Counted from the stretch's first letter, positions 10,583 through 19,865 are shown. The stretch is DNA of 64,000 bases from Plantactinospora endophytica (GCF_016862915.1 NZ_BONW01000046.1:124001-188000), one strand, 5' to 3'. Numbers and translations are program-made. The notes: generated by a model not told the origin, from the letters alone.

Positions 10583-11719
10583 TCAGGCGTGCCCGTTGAA
10601 GGCGTCGCGCATCCGGGAGAAGAAGCCGCCCTGCTTGGTCAGCTCGGCCACCTCCTCGCCCCGGGTCTTGGCGAACTCGCGCAGCATCCGCTCCTGCTCG
10701 GCGTCGAGCTTCGTCGGGGTGCGTACGTCGAGGTGGACGTAGAGGTCGCCCCGGCCGGTACCGCGCAGGTGCGGCACGCCCCGGGCGCGCAACCGCAGCG
10801 TCGAGCCCGGCTGGGTGCCCGGCTTGACGTCGACCGGCTCCTCGCTGTCCAGCGTCTTGATGGTCAGCCGGGTACCGAGCGCGGCGGCGGTCATCGGCAC
10901 GGTGACCCGGCAGTGCAGGTCGTCGCCCTTGCGGGAGTAGACGTCGTGCGGCCGCTCGTGGATCTCGACGTAGAGGTCGCCGGCCGTACCGCCGCCGGGG
11001 CCGACCTCGCCCTGCTGGGCCAGCCGGATCCGCATGCCGTCCTCGACCCCGGCCGGGATCTTGACGGTCAGCGAACGGCGGGTGCGTACCCGGCCGTCGC
11101 CGGCACAGGTCGGGCAGGCGTGCGGGATGACGGTGCCGTACCCCTGGCAGACGGTGCACGGCCGGGACGAGACGACCTGGCCGAGGAAGGTGCGCTGCAC
11201 CGACTGCACCTCGCCGCGCCCGCCGCACGCCTCGCAGGTCGCCAGGTGGGTTCCGGGTGCCGTGCCGGCGCCGGAGCAGGTGGTGCAGAGCACGGCGGTG
11301 TCCACCGCGATCGGCGCCTCCACCCCGAACGCCGTCTCCGGCAGGTCGAGTTCGAGCCGCAGGATCGCGTCCGCACCCGGCCGGGTGCGCGGACGCGGGC
11401 CCCGCGAGCCGCCCGCCGCGCCGAAGAAGGCGTCCATGATGTCCTGGAAGCCGACGAACGGACCGCCGGCACCACCCGGGCCGGCACCCGGCCCGCCGCC
11501 GGGGGCGAGCGGATCACCGCCCAGGTCGACGATCTGCCGCTTCTGGTCGTCCGAGAGGACCTCGTACGCGGCGTTGATGTCCTTGAACTTCTCGTGTGCC
11601 TCCGGATCCGGATTCACGTCCGGGTGGTACTGCCGCGCCAGCTTGCGGTAGGCACGCTTGATGTCGTCGTCGGAGGCGTCCCGGCTGACGCCGAGAATCC
11701 CGTAGTAGTCCTTGGCCAC
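10583..11719 (-). CDS. dnaJ: chaperone DnaJ (second copy type, with hrcA)
   Basis: 378-residue type I J-domain protein, co-chaperone of DnaK. The J domain has HPD at 32-34; a Gly-rich linker follows ([13 protein letters not shown]); then four CxxCxGxG zinc repeats ([32 protein letters not shown]) and the substrate-binding C-terminal domain. Actinomycetes usually carry one dnaJ with dnaK-grpE and another, as here, with hrcA. I take GTG 11719 ([10 protein letters not shown]) as start; an ATG at 11737 adds six residues and has no better ribosome-binding site. Expression is probably driven from the CIRCE-controlled hrcA promoter. Confidence 0.95.
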   Translation of the reverse strand: MAKDYYGILGVSRDASDDDIKRAYRKLARQYHPDVNPDPEAHEKFKDINAAYEVLSDDQKRQIVDLGGDPLAPGGGPGAGPGGAGGPFVGFQDIMDAFFGAAGGSRGPRPRTRPGADAILRLELDLPETAFGVEAPIAVDTAVLCTTCSGAGTAPGTHLATCEACGGRGEVQSVQRTFLGQVVSSRPCTVCQGYGTVIPHACPTCAGDGRVRTRRSLTVKIPAGVEDGMRIRLAQQGEVGPGGGTAGDLYVEIHERPHDVYSRKGDDLHCRVTVPMTAAALGTRLTIKTLDSEEPVDVKPGTQPGSTLRLRARGVPHLRGTGRGDLYVHLDVRTPTKLDAEQERMLREFAKTRGEEVAELTKQGGFFSRMRDAFNGHA

Positions 11720-11807
11720 TGCGTTCCGTGTCCTCATGTCTGTCTCGCGTTACCGTCCGCCGGTCGTCATCAGGGGTGAGCTCGGTGGTCGCTGCCGTGT
11801 TCGGTGG

Positions 11808-12827
11808 TCACTGCGCCAGCACGTCACCGACGTAGCGTGCCACGGCCCGCACCGTGGCGATGGTGCCCGGGTAGTCCATCCGGGTCGGACCCAGCACGCC
11901 AAGTCCGCCGACGATGGTCGTACCCGGACCGTATCCGGTGCTGACCACCGAGGTGGCCCGAAGATTGTCGATCTCGTTCTCGTCGCCGATCCGCACCTGG
12001 AGGGTGTTCGGCTCCACCTCGCCGATCAGCTTGAGCAGGATGACCTCCTCCTCGAGCGCCTCGAGGATCGGTCGCAGCGAGCCCTGGAAGTCGAGCAGCC
12101 CGCCCCGGGTCAGGTTGGCGGTGCCGGCCAGCGCGATGCGCTCCTCGTGCCGCTCGACCAGGGTCTCCAGCAGCACCGTGGCCAGCGTGGTCATCGCCGG
12201 GCAGAGCCCGGGGGTCACCTCGTCGACCAGTGCCTGCACCAGCGGCGGGGTGTCGGCCAGCTTCTTGCCGCCGAGCCGCTCGTTGACCAGCCGGCGCAGG
12301 TCGGTGACGTCGTCCGCGCTGATCGGGGTGGGCAGCTCGACCAGCCGCTGTTCCACCCGACCGGTGTCGGCGATCATGACGAGCATCAGCCGGGTGGTGG
12401 AGATCGGCACCAGTTCGAGGTGCCGGACCGAGGAACGGGCCAGGCTCGGGTACTGCACCACGGCCACCTGCCGGGTGAGCTGGGCCAGCAGCCGGACCGT
12501 ACGGTGCACCACGTCGTCGAGGTCCACCGCACCGATCATGAAGCGTTCGATCGCCCGGCGTTCGGCCGGAGTCAGTGGCTTGACCCGGGAGAGCCGGTCC
12601 ACGAAGAGTCGGTAGCCGCGGTCGGTGGGCACCCGGCCGGCACTGGTGTGCGGCTGCCGGATGTAGCCCTCCTCCTCCAGCACGGCCATGTCGTTGCGGA
12701 CGGTGGCCGGGGAGACCCCGAGCTGGTGCCGCTCGACCAGGGCCTTGCTGCCGACCGGTTCCTGGGTGGCGACGTAGTCCTCCACGATCGCGCGCAGCAC
12801 GTCGAGCTTGCGGTCGTCGAGACCCAT
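11808..12827 (-). CDS. hrcA: heat-inducible transcription repressor HrcA
   Basis: 339-residue repressor that binds CIRCE operators and is released on heat shock or GroEL titration. The N-terminal winged helix is visible ([20 protein letters not shown]..., [18 protein letters not shown]), followed by the GAF-like and dimerisation regions ([21 protein letters not shown]). The start ATG 12827 has an excellent ribosome-binding site (AGGGAGGTGAGG). A perfect CIRCE lies 79 bp upstream, so the gene is autoregulated. First gene of hrcA-dnaJ-rsmE. Confidence 0.96.
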   Translation of the reverse strand: MGLDDRKLDVLRAIVEDYVATQEPVGSKALVERHQLGVSPATVRNDMAVLEEEGYIRQPHTSAGRVPTDRGYRLFVDRLSRVKPLTPAERRAIERFMIGAVDLDDVVHRTVRLLAQLTRQVAVVQYPSLARSSVRHLELVPISTTRLMLVMIADTGRVEQRLVELPTPISADDVTDLRRLVNERLGGKKLADTPPLVQALVDEVTPGLCPAMTTLATVLLETLVERHEERIALAGTANLTRGGLLDFQGSLRPILEALEEEVILLKLIGEVEPNTLQVRIGDENEIDNLRATSVVSTGYGPGTTIVGGLGVLGPTRMDYPGTIATVRAVARYVGDVLAQ

Positions 12828-12905
12828 CCTCACCTCCCTGCGACGTCCCGGCCCCGGCTGGGCGAAACGACCGGGGCGACCACGACGGTCGGGCCACGGC
12901 TTGCC

Positions 12906-12932
12906 CTGGCACTCGACTGTAGCGAGTGCCAG
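12906..12932 (-). promoter_or_regulatory. CIRCE operator
   Basis: Perfect 9-9-9 inverted repeat: CTGGCACTC, nine-base spacer, GAGTGCCAG. It matches the CIRCE consensus (TTAGCACTC-N9-GAGTGCTAA) at the core of each arm. On the minus strand a TAGACT -10-like hexamer (12936-12931) abuts it, so bound HrcA would cover the transcription start of hrcA. Confidence 0.95.
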
Positions 12933-13094
12933 TCTACGACCATGGCCTGCCCGGCGCGATGATCGTTTGGATGGGCTATCCGAACCCGGACAACAGGCTT
13001 GCCAGCACACCCTACCCCGGTGGGCCTAGCAGGTACGGTCGGCCATTGTCCAGATTCAATCGCGGGGCGGCTGGCGCCGGTTGAGCCGGAGTCC

Positions 13095-13100
13095 TACCGT
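13095..13100 (+). promoter_or_regulatory. -10 element TACCGT, predicted leaderless start
   Basis: TACCGT fits the actinomycete TANNNT -10 and ends seven bases before ATG 13108, the spacing expected when transcription starts on the A of the start codon. No ribosome-binding site precedes the ATG. A clear -35 was not found. Confidence 0.45.
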
Positions 13101-13107
13101 GACCTCC

Positions 13108-13836
13108 ATGACTGAACCGCCTCGCCCTCCCGGAGAATACGGCGGTCCGCCCCCGGACCCGACCGCCCCGATGTATCCGGGCCAATACTCGACGCCAGGC
13201 GAGGGGTACCCCCCGCCCGCCGCACCTCAGTACGGTGCGCCCGGCACGCCCCCGCCGACCTCCGGCGGCGGCACGTACCCGACCTCGGGCGGCGGGACGT
13301 ACCCGACGTCCGGCGGTGGGACCTATCCGACCTCCGGTGGCGGGTATCCCCCGCCCGGTGGTTACCCGCCGCCCGGCGGCTACCCCCCGCCCGGAGGCGG
13401 CTACCCGCCGCCCGGACAGCCCCCGGGCGGGTACCCCGGTGCCGGCTACCCGCCGCCGGGCGGTTATCCCCCGCCGGGCAACCCGTACGGCGCCCCGGCG
13501 CCGGTCGGCTACGCCAACAGTGACGAGAAGACCTGGGCCCTGATCGCCCACTTCGGCGGCATCGTGGTGGGCTTCATCGCCGGCCTGGTGGCGCTGCTGG
13601 CCAAGGGCAACGAGTCGCCGACCGTACGCGCGCACGCCGTCGAGGCGCTCAACTTCCAGATCACCTGGGGCATCATCTCGATCGTCTCGCTCATCGTCGG
13701 GACGTGCACGCTGGTGCTGTTCTTCCTGCCGCTGATCGCCTGGGTGGTGATGCTGGTCTTCTCGATCATCGCCGGCATGAAGGCGAACGAGGGCGTGCTG
13801 TACCGCTACCCGATGACCATCCGGATGGTCAAGTAG
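13108..13836 (+). CDS. DUF4870 membrane protein with Pro/Gly/Tyr repeat tail
   Basis: 242 residues. The first 140 are a low-complexity Pro/Gly/Tyr region with in-frame repeats: four copies of an eight-residue unit GGGTYPTS (24-bp units near 13260-13345) and then several YPPPGG units. The C-terminal 100 residues are a DUF4870 (Tic20-like) domain with three hydrophobic segments (IAHFGGIVVGFIAGLVALL, ITWGIISIVSLIVGTCTLVLF, LIAWVVMLVFSIIAGM). Function is unknown; similar proteins place a flexible Pro-rich N-terminus on the cytoplasmic face. The usual start is ATG 13108; an in-frame TTG nine codons earlier is less likely given the -10 position. Confidence 0.85.
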   Translation: MTEPPRPPGEYGGPPPDPTAPMYPGQYSTPGEGYPPPAAPQYGAPGTPPPTSGGGTYPTSGGGTYPTSGGGTYPTSGGGYPPPGGYPPPGGYPPPGGGYPPPGQPPGGYPGAGYPPPGGYPPPGNPYGAPAPVGYANSDEKTWALIAHFGGIVVGFIAGLVALLAKGNESPTVRAHAVEALNFQITWGIISIVSLIVGTCTLVLFFLPLIAWVVMLVFSIIAGMKANEGVLYRYPMTIRMVK

Positions 13837-13853
13837 CTCCGGACGACACCGCA

Positions 13854-13889
13854 GCGATGGCCCGTGCCGGCTCCGGCGCGGGCCATCGC
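13854..13889. terminator. bidirectional terminator hairpin
   Basis: Perfect 11-bp inverted repeat GCGATGGCCCG / CGGGCCATCGC with a 14-base loop that can itself pair. It lies 18 bp after the DUF4870 stop and before the convergent hemW stop. There is no T-run, as is common in actinomycetes. Confidence 0.75.
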
Positions 13890-13995
13890 GCTGTCCGGGC
13901 CCGACTCCCGCTCGCCCCGGGCCGCCAGCTCGGCCCGCATGGACAGGACCGGACAGGAGACGACTGGACGGGAGCACCGGGCGGGACGGTGCGGG

Positions 13996-15219
13996 TCAGG
14001 GCAGCAGGTCCCGGACCACCGCGTCGGCCAGCAGTCGCCCGCGCAGGGTGAGCACGGCCTGGCCGGCGTCGTACGCCGATGCGTCCAGCAGGCCGGTGTC
14101 CCGGGCCCGGGCCGCACCCGCGCGGCCCGCCTCGTCGAGCGTGGCCAGCGGCAGCCCGCTGGCGAGCCGGAGCCGGAGCAGCACGTCCTCGGTCCGCCGC
14201 TCCTCGGCCGAGAGCACCTCCCGGGCCTGCCCCGGGGACTGCCCGGCACCGAGCCGGGCCGCATAGCTCGACGGGTGCTTGACGTTCCACCAGCGGACCC
14301 CGCCGACGTGGCTGTGCGCGCCGGGCCCGAGCCCCCACCAGTCGCCGCCGGTCCAGTAGAGCAGGTTGTGCCGACAGGCCGAGGCGGGCGTCCGGGCCCA
14401 GTTGGAAACCTCGTACCAGGAGAAACCCGCGTCGGACAGGGCCGCCTCCGCCGCCAGGTAGCGGTCCGCCGCGACGTCGTCGTCCGGGTACGCCAGCTCG
14501 CCGCGCCGCATCCGGGCGGCCATCCGGGTGCCGTCCTCGACGATCAGGGCGTACGCGCTGACGTGGTCGACCCCGGCGTCGAGTACCGCCTGGAGCGACG
14601 CCGCGAAGTCCTCCGCCCGCTCCCCCGGCGTCCCGTAGATCAGGTCGAGGTTGACGTGGTCGAAGCCGACGTCCCGGGCCTCGCGGGCGGCGTCGGTGGC
14701 CCGGCCGGGCCGGTGCCGGCGGTCGAGGATCGCCAGCACCCCGGGGGCGACCGACTGCATGCCCAGCGAGAGCCGGGTATAGCCGGCGGCCCGCAGTTGC
14801 GTGAGCGACTCCGGGTTCACCGACTCCGGATTGGCCTCGGTGGTGACCTCGGCGTCGCCGGCCAGTCCCCAGGTCCGGTCAATGCCGTCGAGGATCCGGG
14901 CGAGGTCGTCCGGTGGCAGCAGGGTCGGCGTACCGCCGCCGACGAAGACGGTGTCGACCCGGGCCAGCGGCCGGTCCCCCAGCACCCGGGCGGCCAGCGC
15001 GAGCTCGGCGAGCACCTGGTCGGCGTACCCGTCCCGGTCGGTCGTCCCGCCGAGTTCGGTCGCGGTGTACGTGTTGAAGTCGCAGTAGCCGCACCGGCTG
15101 GCGCAGAACGGCACGTGGACGTAGACGCCGAAGCCGCGCTGACCGGCCCTGGCCAGGGCGGCGTCGGGCAGCGCCCCGTCGACGGGTACGGGCTCGCCCG
15201 CTGGGAGCTCTCCAGGCAT
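13996..15219 (-). CDS. hemW: HemW-like radical SAM heme chaperone
   Basis: 407-residue radical SAM protein of the HemW/HemN-like family, thought to bind heme and pass it to haemoproteins rather than to oxidise coproporphyrinogen. The cluster motif is C39-x3-C43-x2-C46 (CASRCGYC) followed by DF; GGGTPTLL and the C-terminal HemN_C-like region are present. It follows lepA in many actinomycete genomes, here with accessory genes between. Start ATG 15219 is only 17 bp from the divergent crotonase start and has no clear ribosome-binding site. Confidence 0.9.
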   Translation of the reverse strand: MPGELPAGEPVPVDGALPDAALARAGQRGFGVYVHVPFCASRCGYCDFNTYTATELGGTTDRDGYADQVLAELALAARVLGDRPLARVDTVFVGGGTPTLLPPDDLARILDGIDRTWGLAGDAEVTTEANPESVNPESLTQLRAAGYTRLSLGMQSVAPGVLAILDRRHRPGRATDAAREARDVGFDHVNLDLIYGTPGERAEDFAASLQAVLDAGVDHVSAYALIVEDGTRMAARMRRGELAYPDDDVAADRYLAAEAALSDAGFSWYEVSNWARTPASACRHNLLYWTGGDWWGLGPGAHSHVGGVRWWNVKHPSSYAARLGAGQSPGQAREVLSAEERRTEDVLLRLRLASGLPLATLDEAGRAGAARARDTGLLDASAYDAGQAVLTLRGRLLADAVVRDLLP

Positions 15220-15224
15220 ACGAC

Positions 15225-15230
15225 TAGTGT
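15225..15230 (+). promoter_or_regulatory. -10 element TAGTGT, predicted leaderless start
   Basis: TAGTGT lies six bases before ATG 15237 in a 17-bp divergent spacer. The spacing fits a leaderless crotonase mRNA. There is no room for separate promoters, so the promoters of both genes must overlap the opposite coding sequence. Confidence 0.5.
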
Positions 15231-15236
15231 GCCGGC

Positions 15237-16022
15237 ATGACCTCAGCCCCTGATCCGCTCGTCCGGGTCTCTACCACGCACGGAGTGACAACTCTCACGC
15301 TGGACAGCCCGCACAACCGGAACGCGCTCTCCAGCACGCTGCTCCGCCAACTGCTCGACGCGCTGGCCGCTGCGGCGACGGACGACGACGTCCGGGTGGT
15401 GGTGCTGTCGCACACCGGGCCGGTCTTCAGTTCCGGTGCCGACCTGAAGGAGACGGCGGCGGCGTACCGCGAGGGCACGGTGCCGGTGGCGATGCTGGGT
15501 GACGTGCTCGCGGCGATCTGGGAGTGTCCGAAACCGGTGGTGGCCCGGATCGGCGGGCCGGCCCGGGCCGGCGGCCTCGGTCTGGTCGCGGCGGCCGACG
15601 TGGCGATCTGCGCCCAGGAGGCGACCTTCGCGTTCACCGAGGTACGCCTCGGGGTGATTCCGGCGGTGATCTCGGCGACCGTGCTGCCCCGACTGCAACC
15701 ACGGGCCGCCGCCGAGCTGTATCTGACCGGGGACACCTTCGACGGGCGTCGGGCGGCCGAGATCGGCCTGGTCACCACGGTCACCTCGACGGAGGCGCTG
15801 GACGAGACGGTCGCCTCGTACTGCCTGGCGCTGGTCCGGGGCGCACCCGGCGCGCTGGCCGGCGCCAAGGAACTGCTCCGGCGTGCTCCGGCGACGGACT
15901 TCCGGGCGAACCTGGCCGAGCTGCGCGACCTGTCGGTGCGGTACTTCCACTCGGAGGAGGGTCGGGAGGGCGTCGCGGCGTTCGGTGAGAAACGGCCCGC
16001 CCGGTGGGTACCCGGAAGCTGA
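15237..16022 (+). CDS. enoyl-CoA hydratase/isomerase family protein
   Basis: 261-residue crotonase-fold protein. The CoA-binding region SSGADLKE (about 64-71) and the oxyanion-hole glycine stretch GGPARAGGLGLVAAADVAI are present. In classical enoyl-CoA hydratase two glutamates act; here the second is kept (FTEVRLG) but the position of the first (GGGCELA in typical enzymes) is Leu (GGLGLVA). This pattern occurs in a subfamily of actinobacterial crotonases, so a branched-chain acyl-CoA hydratase or another crotonase reaction is possible. No ribosome-binding site; probably leaderless. Confidence 0.85.
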   Translation: MTSAPDPLVRVSTTHGVTTLTLDSPHNRNALSSTLLRQLLDALAAAATDDDVRVVVLSHTGPVFSSGADLKETAAAYREGTVPVAMLGDVLAAIWECPKPVVARIGGPARAGGLGLVAAADVAICAQEATFAFTEVRLGVIPAVISATVLPRLQPRAAAELYLTGDTFDGRRAAEIGLVTTVTSTEALDETVASYCLALVRGAPGALAGAKELLRRAPATDFRANLAELRDLSVRYFHSEEGREGVAAFGEKRPARWVPGS

Positions 16023-16130
16023 CCGGCCGGGCCGGTGGCCGGTAGCCGGTGGCCGGTCTCCGGCGCTGTCCGGGCGGGCGGCGGCGCCGGTTTCGACCGG
16101 GGCGACACCCGCGCCGGCCAGGTGACGCCT

Positions 16131-16207
16131 GGCGGGTGATCCGGCCGGGTGAGCATGGCGGGTGATCCGGTCGGGTGGCGCCTGGCGGGTGGTCCGGTCG
16201 GGGTGAC
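16131..16207. repeat. three-copy 26-27-bp tandem repeat
   Basis: Units at 16131-16156, 16157-16183 and 16184-16207 begin GGCGGGTGATCCGG and differ at a few positions. They lie in the 273-bp spacer between the crotonase and the lysozyme-like gene; the start of that spacer (16023-16060) also repeats GGTGGCCGGT-like words. No gene is visible there. Confidence 0.7.
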
Positions 16208-16295
16208 GGGTCGCGCGGGGTGGGCCGGCTGCGGGCGGTCCGGAATTATGGGCAGCCGAAGTAGGCTGTGTCCCACTATCGAGCAGGGGGTGGCG

Positions 16296-17150
16296 GTGCA
16301 GACTCGGGCCATCGTGGCGGCGGGCCTGGTGCTCGCGGCGGCTGCCGGTTTCGGCATCTACCTGGGTGCCCGCGAACTCGGACACACCCTGCCGATACCC
16401 AGCGCCTCGCGCGGCTGCGTGGTCGAGGCCGACGGCCGGGTCGCGCTGAACGCCGAGCAGATGGCGAACGCCGCGACCATCGCCGCCGTCGGAATCCGGC
16501 GCAAGATGCCGGAGCGGGCGGTGGTGGTGGCCCTGGCCACCGCGTTCCAGGAGTCCCGGCTGCGCAACCTGCCGGACGGCGACCGGGACTCGATCGGGCT
16601 GTTCCAGCAGCGGCCGAGCCAGGGCTGGGGCAAGCCGGAGCAGATCCGCGATCCGCGCTACGCGGCCACGAAGTTCTACAACGCGCTGAAGAAGGTCCGT
16701 GGCTGGGAGCAGATGGAGGTGACGGTCGCGGCACAGCGGGTGCAGAAGTCGGCCTTCCCCAACGCCTACCAGCAGTGGGCGGACGAGTCCGAGGTGTTGA
16801 CCCGGGCGCTGCTGGGCAACGCCACCGGGGCGGTCGCCTGCACGGTGGGCCGGGAGCCGGCGATGCGCGGCACCGCGGCGGCGGCGGCACTCACCGCCGG
16901 GTTGAAGCTGGACTGGGGCAAGCTGGAGACGTCGGTTCCGGCCGAGTTGACCGGTCTGGCGGTACCGACGACTGATCCGCAGGCCGGTTGGCGTTACGCG
17001 CACTGGCTGGTGTCGCACGCCGACGACCACGGGGTGAAGACGGTGCGCTTCGGCGACCTGCAGTGGACGGCGGACGGTGGCACCTGGGCGCCGGTCAAGG
17101 GCGCGGCGGCGACGCCGCACCAGGTGGTCGCCGAGGTCTTCGCGGACTGA
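16296..17150 (+). CDS. membrane-anchored lysozyme-like protein
   Basis: 284 residues. An N-terminal hydrophobic segment (about 5-22, IVAAGLVLAAAAGFGIYLG) acts as signal anchor. The following domain resembles the soluble lytic transglycosylase/lysozyme fold: a glutamate in TAFQESRL followed by DSIGLFQQRPSQGWG and, later, YQQWADES. Relatives in actinomycetes are abundant and uncharacterised, sometimes mislabelled as transporters. A role in cell-wall turnover is inferred. I choose GTG 16296 because GGGGG lies five bases upstream; GTG 16290 would bury that site. An ATG at 16149 lies in the repeat region and is rejected. Confidence 0.78.
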   Translation: MQTRAIVAAGLVLAAAAGFGIYLGARELGHTLPIPSASRGCVVEADGRVALNAEQMANAATIAAVGIRRKMPERAVVVALATAFQESRLRNLPDGDRDSIGLFQQRPSQGWGKPEQIRDPRYAATKFYNALKKVRGWEQMEVTVAAQRVQKSAFPNAYQQWADESEVLTRALLGNATGAVACTVGREPAMRGTAAAAALTAGLKLDWGKLETSVPAELTGLAVPTTDPQAGWRYAHWLVSHADDHGVKTVRFGDLQWTADGGTWAPVKGAAATPHQVVAEVFAD

Positions 17151-17406
17151 CCGACGGGGCGGTGTTCCTGTTGCACGATCCGGCGTCCGCTAACCCGCAG
17201 TGATTGCACAAACGGTCAAACCTGCCCCGATGCCCTCATTCTTCGAGGGATCTATCGCGCTGCGTCAGGTCGCGGCTGCCCTGCGTACCTCCGGGTGATC
17301 CGGGCCGGCATCCGGGCCGAGCGCCGGGGCGTGGATCTTGCGGAGGGGGTTACGATCGGCAGCCTGTGTGCTCAGAAAGAGTTTCACCCTATGGGGAGGG
17401 GACGCG

Positions 17407-18309
17407 GTGTTCGACTACGGCGGCCGGACCGGATACGAACCGATCAGTGACACGGATCGCAAGGAGTTCCACGAGCAGGGCTTCATGTTGCTCCGCAACG
17501 TCCTGACCGAGGACCACCGGGCGGCCCTGGAAGCGGCGGTCGACCGGGTGTACGCCGAGGAGAAGGCGGCCGGCAACACCACCAAGGACGGCACGCTGCA
17601 CCTGCTGGGCTTCCTCGAGCGGGACGAGCTCTTCGGCGAGCTGCTGACCCACCCGATCGCGTTCCCCTACATGTGGGGCCTCGCCGGGTGGAACATCTAC
17701 ACCCACCACAACCACCTGGACGTCACGCCGCCGGCACTCGAACCGGAGAAGCCGTACTGGGGCTGGCACCAGGACGGCTACCGGCAGAACTCGGACCCGG
17801 AGACGATGGATCCGAACCTGCCCCGGCCGATGTTCTCGCTCAAGGTCGCGTACGTGCTCTCCGACCTGTCGGAGAAGGGCCGGGGTGCCACCAAGGTCAT
17901 CCCGGGCAGCCACCTGTGGAACTCGCTGCCGCGTCCGGCCGACCTGACGGTGCACAACCCCGACCCCGAGGGCACCGTCGAGATCACCGCCAACCCCGGC
18001 GACGCGTTCATCTTCGACCGGCGGCAGTGGCACTCCCGGTCCACCAACCTCTCGAACATCACCCGGAAGATGCTCTTCGTCGGCTACACCTACCGGTGGA
18101 TCCGGCCGCTGGACGAGCTGCACCCGGACAAGGACGGGCAGTGGTACAAGAACCGGACCCCGGTGCAGCGCCAGTTGCTCGGTGAGGGTACCCACACCGC
18201 CAACTACTGGGGCATCAACTGGAACGGGTACGTCGACGACGAGATCCCGCTGCGCAAGGAGCTGAAGGAGCGCGGTCTGCTCGACCGCAGTATCCCCTGG
18301 CTGCGCTGA
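17407..18309 (+). CDS. phytanoyl-CoA dioxygenase-family Fe(II)/2-oxoglutarate enzyme
   Basis: 300-residue double-stranded beta-helix dioxygenase. The metal triad is visible as HxD in WGWHQDGYRQ and the distal His in RRQWHSRSTN; the 2-oxoglutarate-binding Arg is probably in the ITRKMLFVGYTYRW stretch. Family members hydroxylate diverse small molecules; substrate is unknown. The start GTG 17407 follows a strong GGGGAGGGG ribosome-binding site. Monocistronic: 256 bp of spacer upstream with a TACGAT -10-like word (17352-17357) and a terminator downstream. Confidence 0.87.
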   Translation: MFDYGGRTGYEPISDTDRKEFHEQGFMLLRNVLTEDHRAALEAAVDRVYAEEKAAGNTTKDGTLHLLGFLERDELFGELLTHPIAFPYMWGLAGWNIYTHHNHLDVTPPALEPEKPYWGWHQDGYRQNSDPETMDPNLPRPMFSLKVAYVLSDLSEKGRGATKVIPGSHLWNSLPRPADLTVHNPDPEGTVEITANPGDAFIFDRRQWHSRSTNLSNITRKMLFVGYTYRWIRPLDELHPDKDGQWYKNRTPVQRQLLGEGTHTANYWGINWNGYVDDEIPLRKELKERGLLDRSIPWLR

Positions 18310-18322
18310 CCTGACGACGACA

Positions 18323-18365
18323 GCGGCGGCTCCGCCCGATCCGGATGGGTCGGCGGGGCCGCCGC
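18323..18365 (+). terminator. terminator hairpin after the dioxygenase gene
   Basis: 14-bp stem GCGGCGGCTCCGCC / GGCGGGGCCGCCGC (one T-G pair) with a 15-base loop, starting 14 bp after the stop codon. Confidence 0.8.
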
Positions 18366-18480
18366 GTCATTCCGGTTGAAAAGGCATGCCACCTTCACCA
18401 GCGCTGCCTTCTCACGGTCCCGCCAGGATGACGTTCGGTCGATAGAGTCACTCTGTGACCGTGGGTAATTTCCCGGTCGC

Positions 18481-18543
18481 ATCGGCAGTTCTGCCGATAC
18501 GAGGAAAGTGACGGCCCACACACTCCTACGGTAGGTGCGGGCC
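18481..18543. other. structured spacer: palindrome and nested hairpin
   Basis: In the 364-bp gap 18310-18673, besides the terminator, there is a near-perfect palindrome ATCGGCAG-TT-CTGCCGAT (18481-18498) and a nested hairpin (18513-18543: GGCCC/GGGCC outside, CCTAC/GTAGG inside). It may terminate the minus-strand orphan gene or be a protein-binding site. I see no gene here. Confidence 0.5.
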
Positions 18544-18673
18544 GACCTCGCACTTTAAGGTCGGACGCAATCGACCGGGCGGCGACTATTCGACTTCGCC
18601 AAGCGTGGGGAACGCGACGGAATCGGCGGACCATTCACGTTGGACCCGGTGTCGGGCCCACCGTTCGGTCGGC

Positions 18674-19510
18674 CTAGGCCAGCCGTCCGGACATCCGGTA
18701 GACGTCCACGAGAAGGCCCCACAACTCGTTGTTCAAGGGCTGACCCTCGTCGTTGGTGAGCCGGTGCGCCGGACACTTCATGGTCGGACTGGACAGCTCG
18801 ACACCGTGCGGCGCGACGCTGCCGAACCGGATCTTCTGCTGCCCCGCCGGGCCGACCGCCCGGAGCTTGTCCGGCCCAATCCGGAAGGCGCCCCGGACGA
18901 TGTCGGCGACGGTGAACCTCGGGTGCTGGATCTCCGTCGGGTCGCCCGTCAACTGCCGCATCCGGGCCACCTCCTGCTGGTCGTGCAGGACGGAGAGGCT
19001 GGCCAGCATGGAGGTGCTGTCCCGTAGGGTCCGCTCCAGCGCCTCCCCGGACAGGCCCAGGGTCTGCCGGCCGTACGTCAGCGCGGACTCCAGGCAGATC
19101 AACGCCTCCAGCAGGGCGAGGCTGATGTTGCGCTTGAACTTGTGCCGCAGCGACGCGGCCAACTCCTCGGCGCCGGCGTCCGGCGGCGGCACGAGCTGGT
19201 CCTCCCAGACGACGGCGGCCCGGTGCTCGGCCACCACCGCGACGGCCTGGCCCAGCACCGGCGCCGGACGGTCGAACAGGTCGTCTACCAGGTCCCGGAA
19301 AAGCAGGTCGAGCCTTTCCAGATTGCCGACGAGATCGCGCCCCGGTGCGGTACGACGCAATTCCCTCAACCCGTCGGAAGCCCGCAGTGCCTGGAACCAC
19401 TCTTCGACCAGGGGGGTGTACGCCTCAAGGTACAACGCGACCTTGGGGTGCCGATCCGAAAGCTGGTGAGGTGACACCCTGACGCTTCCTGGGAGAGAGC
19501 CCTTAGACAC
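18674..19510 (-). CDS. hypothetical protein, orphan family
   Basis: I do not recognise this protein. 278 residues, without signal peptide or membrane segments, mostly alpha-helical in appearance with many Leu/Arg/Glu/Asp residues (LVGNLERLDLLFRDLVDDLFD, ELAASLRHKFKRNISLALLEALICLES). The C-terminal part contains a Cys-His pair (KCPAHRL). The GTG 19510 start is favoured because a promoter places the transcription start on it; GTG 19477, with AGGA nine bases upstream, is an alternative. It is flanked by long spacers on both sides, so it is a single-gene unit and not part of a conserved operon. Confidence 0.7.
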   Translation of the reverse strand: MSKGSLPGSVRVSPHQLSDRHPKVALYLEAYTPLVEEWFQALRASDGLRELRRTAPGRDLVGNLERLDLLFRDLVDDLFDRPAPVLGQAVAVVAEHRAAVVWEDQLVPPPDAGAEELAASLRHKFKRNISLALLEALICLESALTYGRQTLGLSGEALERTLRDSTSMLASLSVLHDQQEVARMRQLTGDPTEIQHPRFTVADIVRGAFRIGPDKLRAVGPAGQQKIRFGSVAPHGVELSSPTMKCPAHRLTNDEGQPLNNELWGLLVDVYRMSGRLA

Positions 19511-19516
19511 TTACAG

Positions 19517-19545
19517 AGCGTAACATGGGGAGATCATCTGAGCAA
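19517..19545 (-). promoter_or_regulatory. sigma-70-type promoter, leaderless
   Basis: On the minus strand TTGCTC (19545-19540), 17-bp spacer, TACGCT (19522-19517), then six bases to GTG 19510. Both elements fit the actinomycete housekeeping consensus and the spacing predicts a leaderless mRNA. Confidence 0.65.
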
Positions 19546-19740
19546 ATGTGAATGACGATCACAACTGTACGTGACGCTGTCTAGTCGATCACGACAGTCG
19601 ATCGTACGACCGTGGTGAATTTAGCGGTTCACGGCTTTCGGCGCCAGACCCGAGCTGCTTGCCTCCCGGCCCACCCGACACCGGAGTCGGCGACTCGACA
19701 ATCCGCTGCGGAATGGCGCCGATCGAGGTGGTCGACCAGC

Positions 19741-19865
19741 TCGACGATCCGGGCCGGGAAGTCGCCGGTTCGACGATCCGGGCACGTCCCCAGTTCGCCG
19801 ATCGGGGCAGGTCTCCGGTTCGACGATCCGGGCCGGGAACGTCCACGGTTCGACGGTCCGGGCCG
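19741..19865. repeat. degenerate 25-30-bp repeats
   Basis: The word TCGACGATCCGGGC or a near copy recurs at 19741, 19770, 19795, 19820 and 19850, so unit length varies from 25 to 30 bp. They occupy the middle of the 420-bp gap between the orphan gene and the GlsB-like gene. The rest of the gap holds the orphan's promoter and nothing else I can name. Confidence 0.65.
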
